From Betaproteobacteria bacterium HGW-Betaproteobacteria-9 (GTDB taxonomy: Bacteria; Pseudomonadota; Gammaproteobacteria; Burkholderiales; Burkholderiaceae_C), in NCBI GenBank assembly GCA_002842215.1, contig PHCC01000016.1, positions 109,475-173,474 of the forward strand: a DNA stretch of 64,000 nucleotides, in the 5' to 3' direction. This document shows, piece by piece, positions 24,888-32,809 of this stretch; positions within the stretch are counted from its first letter, which is position 1; every line of letters begins with the position of its first letter. The position numbers were made by a program, and so were the translations under genes. A model generated the notes under the pieces. That model was not told the DNA's origin, made no database searches, and worked only from the letters and a program-made list of their open reading frames with translations.

Positions 24888-27179
24888 ATGAGCACCGCCG
24901 CCACCGACCTGCCAGCCGGCCATCTGCAGGCCTGGCGCGCCCGGCTCGACACCCGCTTCCCCGAAGTGGAGCCGGTGTTTGAAAGCTGTCTGGGTGAGGC
25001 GGTGCGCGTGCTCTCGCCCGAGGGGCTGGACGCCTACATCGACTACGCGCGCACCCTCGGCAAGCTGGGCCGCGGCGTCGAACCGATGTTGATCTTCCTG
25101 GCCGAGTGGCCGCAGATCGCTCGCTCGCTCGGTGAAGACGCGCTGCCCGCCATCGCCGCCACCATCCACACGCTCTACAAGTCGCCCAACGGCAAAGCCA
25201 TCACGCCGTTCCTGCAAAGCCTGGTGGCTGTTGCCAGAAGGTTGCCGTCGCGCGAACCGTTCCAGCGCTACCTGAGCCTCTCGCTCGATTTCATGGAGCG
25301 CACCACCGGCTCCATCCACGGCCACCACAAGACCTTTGCCAGTCCGGGGCTGCCACTGTTCTTCGAACGTGCGCCGCAGCTGCTGGGCCTGCTCAGCGTG
25401 GGCGGGCTCAAGCGCTGGGTCGAATACGGCGTGCGCAACTACCACCACCACCCCGAGCGCCAGCGCGACTACTTCAGCCTGCGGTCGGCCGACGCCAAGG
25501 CTGTGCTGCAGCGCGAGCGCCGCGGCACCCTGCTGGCCGATCACACGCGCGTGCTCGACCTGTATCTGCAGGCTCTGTGGCAAGAAGAAGCGCTGCTGGT
25601 GCCCTACGCCACCGCCCACCTGGGCGACGACAGCGCCTCGCTGAGCACACCGCGCCACAGCCAACCTTATTTCGACGCGCTGGGCATCCGCCTGCCCGAC
25701 GTGTACGAAGACCGCAGCGGCGTGCGCGGCATCGACCGCTACCGGGCCGCGCTCGCCCACATGGCCGGCCACCGCCGCTGGAGCCAGCCCCAGGTGGCCG
25801 ACAACTGGAGCCCGTTCCAGCGCCTCGCAGTCGAGATGTTTGAAGACGCGCGCATCGACGCCCTGCTGCTGCGCGAATACCCCGGTCTGCGCGGCACGCT
25901 GCTGCGCCTGCACCCGCGCCCGACCGAGGGCGCCTGCGACCCGGCCACGCACTCCTGCCTGCGCCACCGCCTGGCCATGCTTTCGCGCGCCATGCTGGAC
26001 GCACAACACGGCTACACCGACCCGGACCTGCTCGATTTCCGCCAGCGTTTCCACCAGGCGCTCGCCGCGGGTGAGTCCAGCACGAAAGAGATGGCCAGCC
26101 TCGCGCTGTCGTGCGTGGCGCGCATCCGCCGCCAGAGCGACCAGCAGCCGAATGTGTATTTCACCGACACCGAGGTGGACTACCGCGACGACAACCGCCA
26201 CCTGTGGATCTACATCGAGGCCGGTGACGAAGAAGAGAGCTTCGATGACCATCGGCAACGCGAGACGCCGCCCGATGTGCCCGGCCTGCCGCCGCGCCAT
26301 TACCCCGAGTGGGACCCGGCGAGCCAGACCTACCGGCCCGACTGGGTGAGCCTCTACGAGCGCCTGCAACCGAGCGGCAACCCGGCCGACATCCACCGCA
26401 TCCTCGCGCGCCACGCGGCGCTGGCCAAGCAGCTCAAGCGCCTGCTCGATTTGCTCAAGCCGCAGGACAAGGTACGCATCCGCTTTCAGGAAGAGGGCAG
26501 TGAGCTGGACCTGGACGTGGCGATCCGCTCCTGGGTCGATTTCAAGAGCGGCGCCGCGCCCGACCCGCGCATCAACATGAGCCACCGCACCGACGGGCGC
26601 GACATCGCGGTGCTGCTGTTGCTGGACCTGTCGCAGTCACTCAACGAACCCGCGGCAGGCAGTGAACAGACCGTGCTCGACCTGAGCCGCGAAGCCGTCA
26701 CCCTGCTGGCCTGGGCGATCGAGCAACTGGGCGATCCCTTCGCCATCGCGGGCTTTCATTCCAACACCCGGCACGACGTGCGCTACCAGCACATCAAGGG
26801 TTTTGACGAAGGTTTTGATGAGGACGTGAAGGGCCGCCTGGCGGGCATCGAGGCGGGCTATTCCACCCGCATGGGCGCGGCCTTGCGCCACGCGGGCCAC
26901 TACCTGGGCGCGCGCCAGGCCGACAAGAAGCTGCTGCTCATCCTCACCGACGGCCAGCCCAGCGACATCGACACGCCCGACGAACGCACCCTGATCGAAG
27001 ACGCGCGCGAGGCCGTGCGCGAACTCGGGCAGGACGGCATCTACACGCACTGCATCAGCCTCGACCCGAAGGCCGATGCCTACGTGGGCGACATCTTCGG
27101 CGGCCGCCACACCGTGATCGAAAACGTGCAGCGCCTGCCCGAGCGGTTGCCGCAGCTGTTCATGTCGCTCACGCGCTGA
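24888..27179 (+). CDS. cbbO: RuBisCO activation adaptor with von Willebrand A domain
   Basis: A 763-residue partner of CbbQ. The C-terminal third is a von Willebrand factor A domain with the MIDAS motif LLLLDLSQSLNEP (near residue 570) and LLLILTDGQPSDID (near 683). The N-terminal two thirds are helical and family-specific. CbbO links the CbbQ hexamer to RuBisCO. ATG 24888 follows CAGGAG, 16 bases after the cbbQ stop. It converges with ornithine cyclodeaminase (12-base gap). Confidence 0.94.
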   Translation: MSTAATDLPAGHLQAWRARLDTRFPEVEPVFESCLGEAVRVLSPEGLDAYIDYARTLGKLGRGVEPMLIFLAEWPQIARSLGEDALPAIAATIHTLYKSPNGKAITPFLQSLVAVARRLPSREPFQRYLSLSLDFMERTTGSIHGHHKTFASPGLPLFFERAPQLLGLLSVGGLKRWVEYGVRNYHHHPERQRDYFSLRSADAKAVLQRERRGTLLADHTRVLDLYLQALWQEEALLVPYATAHLGDDSASLSTPRHSQPYFDALGIRLPDVYEDRSGVRGIDRYRAALAHMAGHRRWSQPQVADNWSPFQRLAVEMFEDARIDALLLREYPGLRGTLLRLHPRPTEGACDPATHSCLRHRLAMLSRAMLDAQHGYTDPDLLDFRQRFHQALAAGESSTKEMASLALSCVARIRRQSDQQPNVYFTDTEVDYRDDNRHLWIYIEAGDEEESFDDHRQRETPPDVPGLPPRHYPEWDPASQTYRPDWVSLYERLQPSGNPADIHRILARHAALAKQLKRLLDLLKPQDKVRIRFQEEGSELDLDVAIRSWVDFKSGAAPDPRINMSHRTDGRDIAVLLLLDLSQSLNEPAAGSEQTVLDLSREAVTLLAWAIEQLGDPFAIAGFHSNTRHDVRYQHIKGFDEGFDEDVKGRLAGIEAGYSTRMGAALRHAGHYLGARQADKKLLLILTDGQPSDIDTPDERTLIEDAREAVRELGQDGIYTHCISLDPKADAYVGDIFGGRHTVIENVQRLPERLPQLFMSLTR

Positions 27180-27191
27180 AGCGCGCGCCGC

Positions 27192-28292
27192 TCAGGCGTG
27201 CGAGGTCGCGGCGATGTGCGTCAACCGGTCCGCTACCGAAGCGGGCGCGGCCAACATACCGAACAGATTCTTCGGGTCCGCCAACTGCGGGATCAGCGCG
27301 ATGCGCTCGCCCATGCCCAGCCGGACCGCGCTGTCCATCATGAAACGCAGGGCGGAGAAGTCTTCGAGCGCGAAGCCCACCGAGTCGAACACCGTGACCT
27401 GATCGGCGCTGTCGCGCCCGGCGCGTTCGCCGCGCAGCACCTGCCAGAGTTCGGTGACGGCGAAGTCGGCGGGCTGGTGCTGGATCTCGCCTTCAATGCG
27501 CGATTGCGGCTCGTATTCCACGAAGACCTTGGCCGCGTCGAGGATGTCGCCGTGCAGCTCGGTCTTGCCCGGGCAGTCGCCGCCCACGGCGTTCAGGTGC
27601 ATGCCGGGCTCCATCATCTCGGGCGTGAGGATCAGGGCCTTGGCCTTGTCGGCGGTGACGGTGGTCACGATGTCGGCGCCACGCACCGCTTCGGCCGTGC
27701 TCTGGCACACGGTGATCTGCAGGCCGCTGCCTTGCAGGTTGGCGACCAGCTTGGCCGTCGCGGCCGGGTCCACGTCGTACACGCGCAGTGCTTCAATGCC
27801 GACCAGGTGCTGGAAGGCCAGGGCCTGGAACTCGCTCTGTGCGCCGTTGCCGATCAGCGCCATCACGCGGCTGTCGGGGCGGGCCAGCGTCTGGGCGGCC
27901 AGGGCCGACATGGCGGCGGTGCGCAGCGCGGTGGTGAGTGTGAGCTCACTCAGGAACAGCGGGGCGCCGGTGTCCACGTCCGCCAGCACGCCGAAGGCCA
28001 TCACCGTGGACATGCCGAAACGGGTGTTGCCCGGATGGCCGTTGACGTACTTGAAGCTGTAGCGGTGGTCGTCGGCCACGGGCATGAGCTCGATCACGCC
28101 GTCTTTGGAGTGCGCGGCCACGCGGGCGGACTTGTCGAAATCGGCCCAGCGCAGGAAGTCGGCGCGGATGTGTTGTGCCATGTGCTGCAGGCAGTGCGGC
28201 AGGCCGAGGCGGCGGATCAGCTCGGCGGCTTCGGGCGCGCTCAGGTACAGGGTGCCGGCGTTGCGGAACTGGGTGAGTGCGGTGTTTTTCAT
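27192..28292 (-). CDS. Ornithine cyclodeaminase family protein
   Basis: A 366-residue NAD-dependent enzyme of the ornithine cyclodeaminase / mu-crystallin family, which turns ornithine into proline and ammonia or acts on related amino acids. Visible: YSFKYVNGHPGNTRFGMST (near residue 80), the Rossmann motif ALIGNGAQSEFQALAF (near 148) and VFDSVGFALEDFSALRF (near 303). The start at 28292 is supported by AGGAGAC upstream. It is divergent from an Lrp-type regulator, a common arrangement for amino acid catabolic genes. Confidence 0.9.
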   Translation of the reverse strand: MKNTALTQFRNAGTLYLSAPEAAELIRRLGLPHCLQHMAQHIRADFLRWADFDKSARVAAHSKDGVIELMPVADDHRYSFKYVNGHPGNTRFGMSTVMAFGVLADVDTGAPLFLSELTLTTALRTAAMSALAAQTLARPDSRVMALIGNGAQSEFQALAFQHLVGIEALRVYDVDPAATAKLVANLQGSGLQITVCQSTAEAVRGADIVTTVTADKAKALILTPEMMEPGMHLNAVGGDCPGKTELHGDILDAAKVFVEYEPQSRIEGEIQHQPADFAVTELWQVLRGERAGRDSADQVTVFDSVGFALEDFSALRFMMDSAVRLGMGERIALIPQLADPKNLFGMLAAPASVADRLTHIAATSHA

Positions 28293-28445
28293 GGTCGTCT
28301 CCTGTTGTGCGGAAAACGGTGCGAACAGGTGTCCACAATCCCGTCCATAGAGTTTGCCGGCGGAGCGCGACAATGAAAATCGGCAATAAAGTAAAGAAAT
28401 GGCAGAAAATCAGCCAATTCGGCAACTTTGATTGGCGTTTTGAAC

Positions 28446-28865
28446 ATGGACCAGCTGGACCAGCAACTCATCGGCCTGCTGCGGCAGGACGCCCGGCTCT
28501 CGGTGGCCGACCTCGCGCACAAGCTCCAGGTGTCGCGTGGCACCGTCACCAACCGGCTGCGCAAGCTCGAAGACACGCAGGTGATCGTGGGCTACACGGT
28601 GCGCCTGAAGCCCGAGGCGCAGCCCGAGCGCATCCGCGCCTGGATGAGCGTGCAGGTCGAGGGCAACCAGACCCGGCTGGTGATCGCCAGCCTGCTGGGT
28701 GAGCCGGGCGTGGCCGCCCTGCACGACACCAACGGCCGCTGGGACCTGCTGGCCGAGCTGGAGGTGGGCTCGATGAAAGAACTGTCCGACGTGCTGGAGC
28801 GCGTGCGCCTGATCAGCGGCATCCGTTCGACCGAGACCAGCATCCACCTGGCCAGCTACCGCTGA
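28446..28865 (+). CDS. Lrp/AsnC-type regulator
   Basis: A 139-residue feast/famine regulator: winged HTH at about residues 3-60 (LDQQLIGLLRQDARLSVADL; VSRGTVTNRLRKLE) and an RAM ligand domain at about 65-135. Divergent from ornithine cyclodeaminase, 153 bases apart, so it probably controls that gene in response to an amino acid. ATG 28446 is chosen because homology starts at MDQLDQQL. Confidence 0.88.
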   Translation: MDQLDQQLIGLLRQDARLSVADLAHKLQVSRGTVTNRLRKLEDTQVIVGYTVRLKPEAQPERIRAWMSVQVEGNQTRLVIASLLGEPGVAALHDTNGRWDLLAELEVGSMKELSDVLERVRLISGIRSTETSIHLASYR

Positions 28866-28913
28866 GCGGGGGGCGCGCGGCATCCCGGGGTTCCGGCTGC
28901 GATCTTGAGCGCG

Positions 28914-28944
28914 CCAACAAAAAGACCCGGCCTGGCCGGGTCTT
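28914..28944 (-). terminator. Rho-independent terminator of the secreted Ser/Arg-Gly-rich protein gene
   Basis: AAGACCCGGC (28922-28931), loop CTG, GCCGGGTCTT (28935-28944). On the minus strand the stem is followed by CTTTTTGTTG, so it fits the gene that ends at 28975; it could also stop the Lrp gene on the plus strand. Confidence 0.8.
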
Positions 28945-28974
28945 CGGGCGGGGTGCACACGCCCGCCGCGAGGA

Positions 28975-29550
28975 TCAGTTCTGGAAGACGTCGTCCATGC
29001 CACCGCCGCGGCCCACGCGGCCCACGCGGCCGTCGCTGTCGTCCGGTGCATCGTTCACGTCATCGGCGCCACGGCCGCGGCGACCCACGCGACCATCGCT
29101 GTCGTCCGGTGCGTCCACGCCGTTGTCTTCCACGCCACGGGGCCGGTCGCGACCGCTGATGTGACCGTCGGCGTGGTGGTTCGGGCCGTCATCGGCGCCG
29201 CGACCGCGACGTCCGCTGCCCGAGTTGCTGGAAGACGAGGAACTGCTGGATGAGGAACTGCCGGCGTTGCCACCATCGTCGCCGCCGCGACCCCGGCCGC
29301 GCCCACGGCCGCTGTCGCCGGACGAACCGTTCGAGGACGAAGACGACGAGTTGCCGCCATCGTCTCCACCCCTGCCACGGCCGCGGCCACTGCTGTCGCC
29401 CGAGGAGTTGCTGGAGCTGCTCGATGAAGAACCGCCGCGGTTCTTGCCGCTGCCGGAGTCTCCGTCTTTGGCCAGCACGGCACTGGACGCGAGACCCAGT
29501 GCCATGGCGGCAATCAGGGCGGCGAGGGTGGACTTGTTGAAGGTGCGCAT
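28975..29550 (-). CDS. Secreted low-complexity Ser/Arg-Gly-rich protein
   Basis: A 191-residue protein of unknown function. A clear Sec signal peptide (residues 1-28, ending AVLAKDG) is followed by two Ser runs and three Arg-Gly blocks (GRGRGRGG type), then a C-terminal part with an imperfect internal duplication of DAPDDSDGRVGR units rich in Asp. The mature chain is almost entirely low complexity and probably disordered, with mixed positive and acidic patches. The start at 29550 is supported by AGGAG upstream and the signal peptide. Divergent from the DUF6502-like gene across three operator-like repeats. Its terminator lies at 28914-28944. Confidence 0.75.
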   Translation of the reverse strand: MRTFNKSTLAALIAAMALGLASSAVLAKDGDSGSGKNRGGSSSSSSSNSSGDSSGRGRGRGGDDGGNSSSSSSNGSSGDSGRGRGRGRGGDDGGNAGSSSSSSSSSSSNSGSGRRGRGADDGPNHHADGHISGRDRPRGVEDNGVDAPDDSDGRVGRRGRGADDVNDAPDDSDGRVGRVGRGGGMDDVFQN

Positions 29551-29580
29551 GGTTTTCTCCTGAAGGGTGGTGGTTGAGTA

Positions 29581-29662
29581 CGTGTGAAGTTTTCCCACGC
29601 ACGACCGCAGTATGTGTGTGAAAATTTCCCACGTCAATTTTTTTGTGTGATTTTTTCCCACG
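29581..29662. promoter_or_regulatory. Three near-palindromic operator-like repeats
   Basis: GTGTGA-N4-TTCCCACG occurs three times in direct orientation at 29582-29599, 29616-29633 and 29645-29662, in the 161-base gap between the divergent secreted-protein and DUF6502-like genes. Each copy is itself a near palindrome (CGTGTGAA / TTCCCACG around 3 bases, one mismatch in copy 1). Centre spacings are 34 and 29 bases. This looks like a cooperative regulator-binding array. Confidence 0.7.
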
Positions 29663-29711
29663 CAAGTGTTAAAGTTCGTTTCGCCCCTCACCCTCCGGAC
29701 CGTCACCGCCC

Positions 29712-30614
29712 ATGCCCACGCACTCCACACCGCCTCCGGTTGCCGAACAGGACACCGCGCCCGGGATCGCGGGGGCACCCTCGCCCGCGGTGGTGCGCGC
29801 CCTGCGCAAGGTGTTGCGGCCGCTGGTGCACCTGATGCTCTCGCGCGGTATCACCTACCCCTACCTGTCGGACATGCTCAAGGGTCTGTTCGTCGAGGTG
29901 GCCGACCGCGACTTCCGCCTCGACGCCAAGCCACCCACCGACAGCCGCATCAGTCTGATCAGCGGCGTGCACCGCAAGGACGTCAGCCGCCTGCGCCAGC
30001 TGCTGCACAGCGAGCTGGCGATCGAACCTTCGGTGGTGCCGCGTGGCGCGCAGCTGGTGGCGCACTGGATGAGCGATTCGCGCTACCTGCAGGCCGACGG
30101 ACAACCCCGGCCGCTGGCGCGCCTGATCAGCGAGGGCGGCGAGCAGTCGTTCGAGGCGCTGGTGACCGGTGTCAACAGCGACATCCGCTCGCGCGTGGTG
30201 CTGGACGAATGGTTGCGCCTGGGCGTGGTGCACCTGGACGACGACGGTCTGGTCTGCCTGAACGCCGGGGCCTTTGTGCCCACGCGCGGTGCCGATGAAA
30301 AGGCCTTCTATTTCGGCCACAACCTGCACGACCACGCCGCCGCTTCGGTGCACAACCTGCTGGGCGGGCAGCCGGCCCTGATGGAGCGCAGCGTGCACTA
30401 CAACGCCCTGTCGCCAGCCTCGGTCGAGAAGCTGGCCAAGCTCTCCGAACAGTGGAGCATGAAGGCTCTGCTGGCCGTGAACAAGGCCGCGATGCAGGCC
30501 GAAGCGCAGGACAAGGCGCTCGCGCCGGACCAGGCCAACCGGCGCTTCACGCTGGGTGCGTATTTCTACACCGAACCCGACACCGGGCCGGAGCAACCCG
30601 GGGAGCGGCCGTGA
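29712..30614 (+). CDS. DUF6502-like protein, putative winged-helix regulator
   Basis: A 300-residue cytosolic protein without signal peptide or membrane segment. The early segment VLRPLVHLMLSRGITYPYLS (residues 35-54) and SRISLISGVHRKDVSRLRQL (about 78-97) look like a helix-turn-helix region and, from memory, match the family annotated DUF6502. No enzymatic motif seen. It is the first gene of a two-gene operon with the lipoprotein gene (GTGA overlap) and lies directly downstream of the three repeats at 29581-29662, so autoregulation is a reasonable guess. Function unknown. Confidence 0.75.
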   Translation: MPTHSTPPPVAEQDTAPGIAGAPSPAVVRALRKVLRPLVHLMLSRGITYPYLSDMLKGLFVEVADRDFRLDAKPPTDSRISLISGVHRKDVSRLRQLLHSELAIEPSVVPRGAQLVAHWMSDSRYLQADGQPRPLARLISEGGEQSFEALVTGVNSDIRSRVVLDEWLRLGVVHLDDDGLVCLNAGAFVPTRGADEKAFYFGHNLHDHAAASVHNLLGGQPALMERSVHYNALSPASVEKLAKLSEQWSMKALLAVNKAAMQAEAQDKALAPDQANRRFTLGAYFYTEPDTGPEQPGERP

Positions 30615-32101
30615 AGGAACAACTCCGCCCGCCCGCGGCATGGACCGTGGTCCTGCTGCTGTGTCTGGGCCTGGCTGCGGGCTGCAGTCACCGGCTTCCA
30701 GACGCTTCACTCAGCGGCGCTGCTGCCTGCCGCGTGGCGTCGCTCACCAACCCCGCCGCGCTGGCGCCGGGTCTGGGTGGTACGGGCGCCCCGGCCGTGG
30801 TGGCCGACCCCGGCGGCATCGGCGGCACGGGTCGGGTCGCGCAACGGCCCGGCGTGGGCGGCACGGGGCAGGTGGCCGGCAGTCCGGGCATCGGTGGCAC
30901 CGGCGCGGTGGCCGGCGCAGCGGGGCCGGCGCACGAAGGCGGTCTGGGGGGCACCGGCATCGTGGGTGTGGTCACCGGCTTTGCCAGCATCTGCGTCAAC
31001 GGGGTGGAGGTGGAATACCAGCCCGAAACACCGGTGCAGCGCGACGGCGCGCAGGCGCCGCTCAGCGATCTGGCGGTGGGGCAGTGGGTGGCCCTGCAGG
31101 CGAGTGGTCAGGGGGAGCAATTGCAGGCCCGGCGCATCGTGGTGCTGGACGCGGCCGTCGGACCCTTGTCCAGTGTCGACGCCGCCGGCGGGCGTTTCGT
31201 GGTGATGGGCCAGCGCGCGGTGGCGCTCGAAGCGACCGATCTCGCGGGGCGCCAGGCGGGCGACTGGGTGCGCGTGAGCGGGCAGCGGCTCGCCAGCGGC
31301 GAGATCCGCGCCACCCGGGTGCAGGCCTGGGCGGCCGGCGAAGCGCAGGTCACCGGGCCGCTTTTGCGGGCGCCCGACGGCACGCTGCGGGTGGGCGAAT
31401 CGCCCGTGGTGTTGCGCGACCCGGCCTTGCTGGTGGGCGTGGACGATGGCGCGGAAGTGGCCGTGCGCGGTGAATGGGTGGACAGCCGCCTGATCGCGAG
31501 CGAACTGCAGCGCCAGCCCACGCGGTCGGCCGTCGGCGCGGTGCGCGAGGTGCTGCTGCAAGGGTATGTGCACGCGCTCAACGGACAGGAGCTGCAACTG
31601 GGCTACGGCGCGCTCACCCTGAGCGATGCCACCCGGGTGCGGGGCGGCGAGCTGGAAGCCTTGAGCGTGGGGCAGGCGGTGCGGGTGCGGGGCCGCGTCG
31701 ACGCGCAGCAGCGGGTCGTGGTGGAGCTGCTGGAGTTCCAGCGCGAAAGTCGCCGTGGCAATTCGCGCCGGGCCTCGGTCCGTTCGAACGATGACGCCGA
31801 CGATTCCGATGATTCCGACAGCAGCGGCAAGAGCAGCCGCGGCTCGGACGACAGCAGCGGTCGGGGCCGCGGCCGCGGACGGGGTGGCGACGGCGATTCC
31901 TCGGGCAGCGGCAGCAGCGGCAGTTCGGGCAGCGGCTCGTCCGGTGGTGATTCGTCCGGCAGCGGCAGCTCGGGCAGCGGCTCGTCAGGGAGCAGCGGGT
32001 CGTCCGGCAGCGGCAGCTCCGGGAGTGGCAGTTCGGGCAGCGGGTCGTCCGGCGGTGGTTCGGGCAAGGGCCGGGGGCGTGGCCGCAGCGGCAAGGACTG
32101 A
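30611..32101 (+). CDS. DUF5666-type lipoprotein with GxGGTG repeats and Ser-Gly tail
   Basis: A 496-residue predicted lipoprotein (lipobox LAAGC near residue 25). After it come about five spaced GxGGTG units (about 52-118). A series of small beta-type repeats follows, each with QWVALQASG / DWVRVSGQRL / AVRVRGRVD-like cores, as in DUF5666 domains (about 125-370). The last 110 residues are acidic, then Arg-Gly and Ser-Gly runs ending in KGRGRGRSGKD. The Arg-Gly/Ser character is shared with the divergent secreted protein at 28975-29550. GTG start 30611 overlaps the previous stop. Function unknown; probably an envelope protein. Confidence 0.75.
   Translation: MKEQLRPPAAWTVVLLLCLGLAAGCSHRLPDASLSGAAACRVASLTNPAALAPGLGGTGAPAVVADPGGIGGTGRVAQRPGVGGTGQVAGSPGIGGTGAVAGAAGPAHEGGLGGTGIVGVVTGFASICVNGVEVEYQPETPVQRDGAQAPLSDLAVGQWVALQASGQGEQLQARRIVVLDAAVGPLSSVDAAGGRFVVMGQRAVALEATDLAGRQAGDWVRVSGQRLASGEIRATRVQAWAAGEAQVTGPLLRAPDGTLRVGESPVVLRDPALLVGVDDGAEVAVRGEWVDSRLIASELQRQPTRSAVGAVREVLLQGYVHALNGQELQLGYGALTLSDATRVRGGELEALSVGQAVRVRGRVDAQQRVVVELLEFQRESRRGNSRRASVRSNDDADDSDDSDSSGKSSRGSDDSSGRGRGRGRGGDGDSSGSGSSGSSGSGSSGGDSSGSGSSGSGSSGSSGSSGSGSSGSGSSGSGSSGGGSGKGRGRGRSGKD
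31800..32098. repeat. Codon-level tandem Ser/Gly repeats at the end of the lipoprotein gene
   Basis: About 300 bases of short AGCGGC / TCGTCC / GGCAGC-type units encoding Asp/Ser, Arg-Gly and Ser-Gly runs. The unit is not constant at the DNA level, but neighbouring blocks such as GGCAGCGGCTCGTC recur. Such tracts vary in length by slippage and are prone to assembly error. Confidence 0.7.
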
Positions 32102-32223
32102 GACGCCGCCCGCCCAGCCATCGCCGCCACGCCCGCAGCAAGCGCCGCCCCCCGGCGCGCACGAAGCGGTCCCGCCCAGCCGAGGTCCTGTCATATAGTC
32201 GGCGCTCACCGCACGCCACCACC

Positions 32224-32721
32224 ATGACACCCACTTCCCAGGCCGCCGCCAGCCCACTGCCCGACAGCGCCATTGCCCTGCAGGCCGAGCCCGGCCACCT
32301 GATCCGCCGCGCGCACCAGCTCGCGGTCTCCACCTTCCACGAAACGCACGGCCGCCAGATCACGCCGGTGCAGTACGCGCTCTTGCGCGCCCTGCAGGAC
32401 GCGCCGGGCATCGACCAGGTGACGCTGGCCGACAAGGTGGCGCTGGACACCTCCACCACCGCCGACATCGCCACCCGGCTGGAGGCCAAGGGCTGGATCG
32501 TGCGCGAACTGCTGCCGCGGCGCCAGCGCGCCCTGCGCCTCACGCCCGAAGGCGAGGCCGTGCTGGCCGACATGCTGCCGCGCGTGGTGCCCATGTACCG
32601 CCGGTTGCTGGAGCCCCTTGAGCCGGCCGAGCAGGCCGAATTTCTGCGCCTGCTGCGCAAGTTCGTGCACCTCAACACGCCATCGCCCGGCGCTCCGGAC
32701 TCGGGTAAACCCGAGGTCTGA
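32224..32721 (+). CDS. MarR-family regulator of the vanillate demethylase pair
   Basis: A 165-residue MarR regulator: QITPVQYALLRALQDAPGID, DKVALDTSTTADIATRLEAK as the recognition helix, and the wing RRQRALRLTPEG. It lies 88 bases upstream of vanA on the same strand with a 26-base perfect-arm palindrome in between, the likely operator. It probably represses the oxygenase genes until an aromatic acid such as vanillate or a relative is bound. Confidence 0.88.
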   Translation: MTPTSQAAASPLPDSAIALQAEPGHLIRRAHQLAVSTFHETHGRQITPVQYALLRALQDAPGIDQVTLADKVALDTSTTADIATRLEAKGWIVRELLPRRQRALRLTPEGEAVLADMLPRVVPMYRRLLEPLEPAEQAEFLRLLRKFVHLNTPSPGAPDSGKPEV

Positions 32722-32757
32722 ACCCCTGTTCGCCACCCGTCTGCGTCCGTACAATCC

Positions 32758-32783
32758 ACTTCATTCAGCATACTGAATGAAGT
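32758..32783. promoter_or_regulatory. 26-base palindromic MarR operator before vanA
   Basis: ACTTCATTCAG (32758-32768), CATA, CTGAATGAAGT (32773-32783): perfect 11-base arms. It ends 26 bases before the vanA ATG, where it could block the promoter or transcription start. Confidence 0.8.
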
Positions 32784-32809
32784 TGGCACCACACCTCCGG
32801 AGACGCGAT

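Noticed and set aside
29581..29662. Replication origin iterons
   Set aside because: Only three copies, no replication initiator gene and no DnaA-box cluster nearby; a regulator-binding array fits better.
31800..32098. CRISPR-like or minisatellite array
   Set aside because: Units are irregular Ser/Gly codons inside an open frame, with no constant repeat and spacer pattern.
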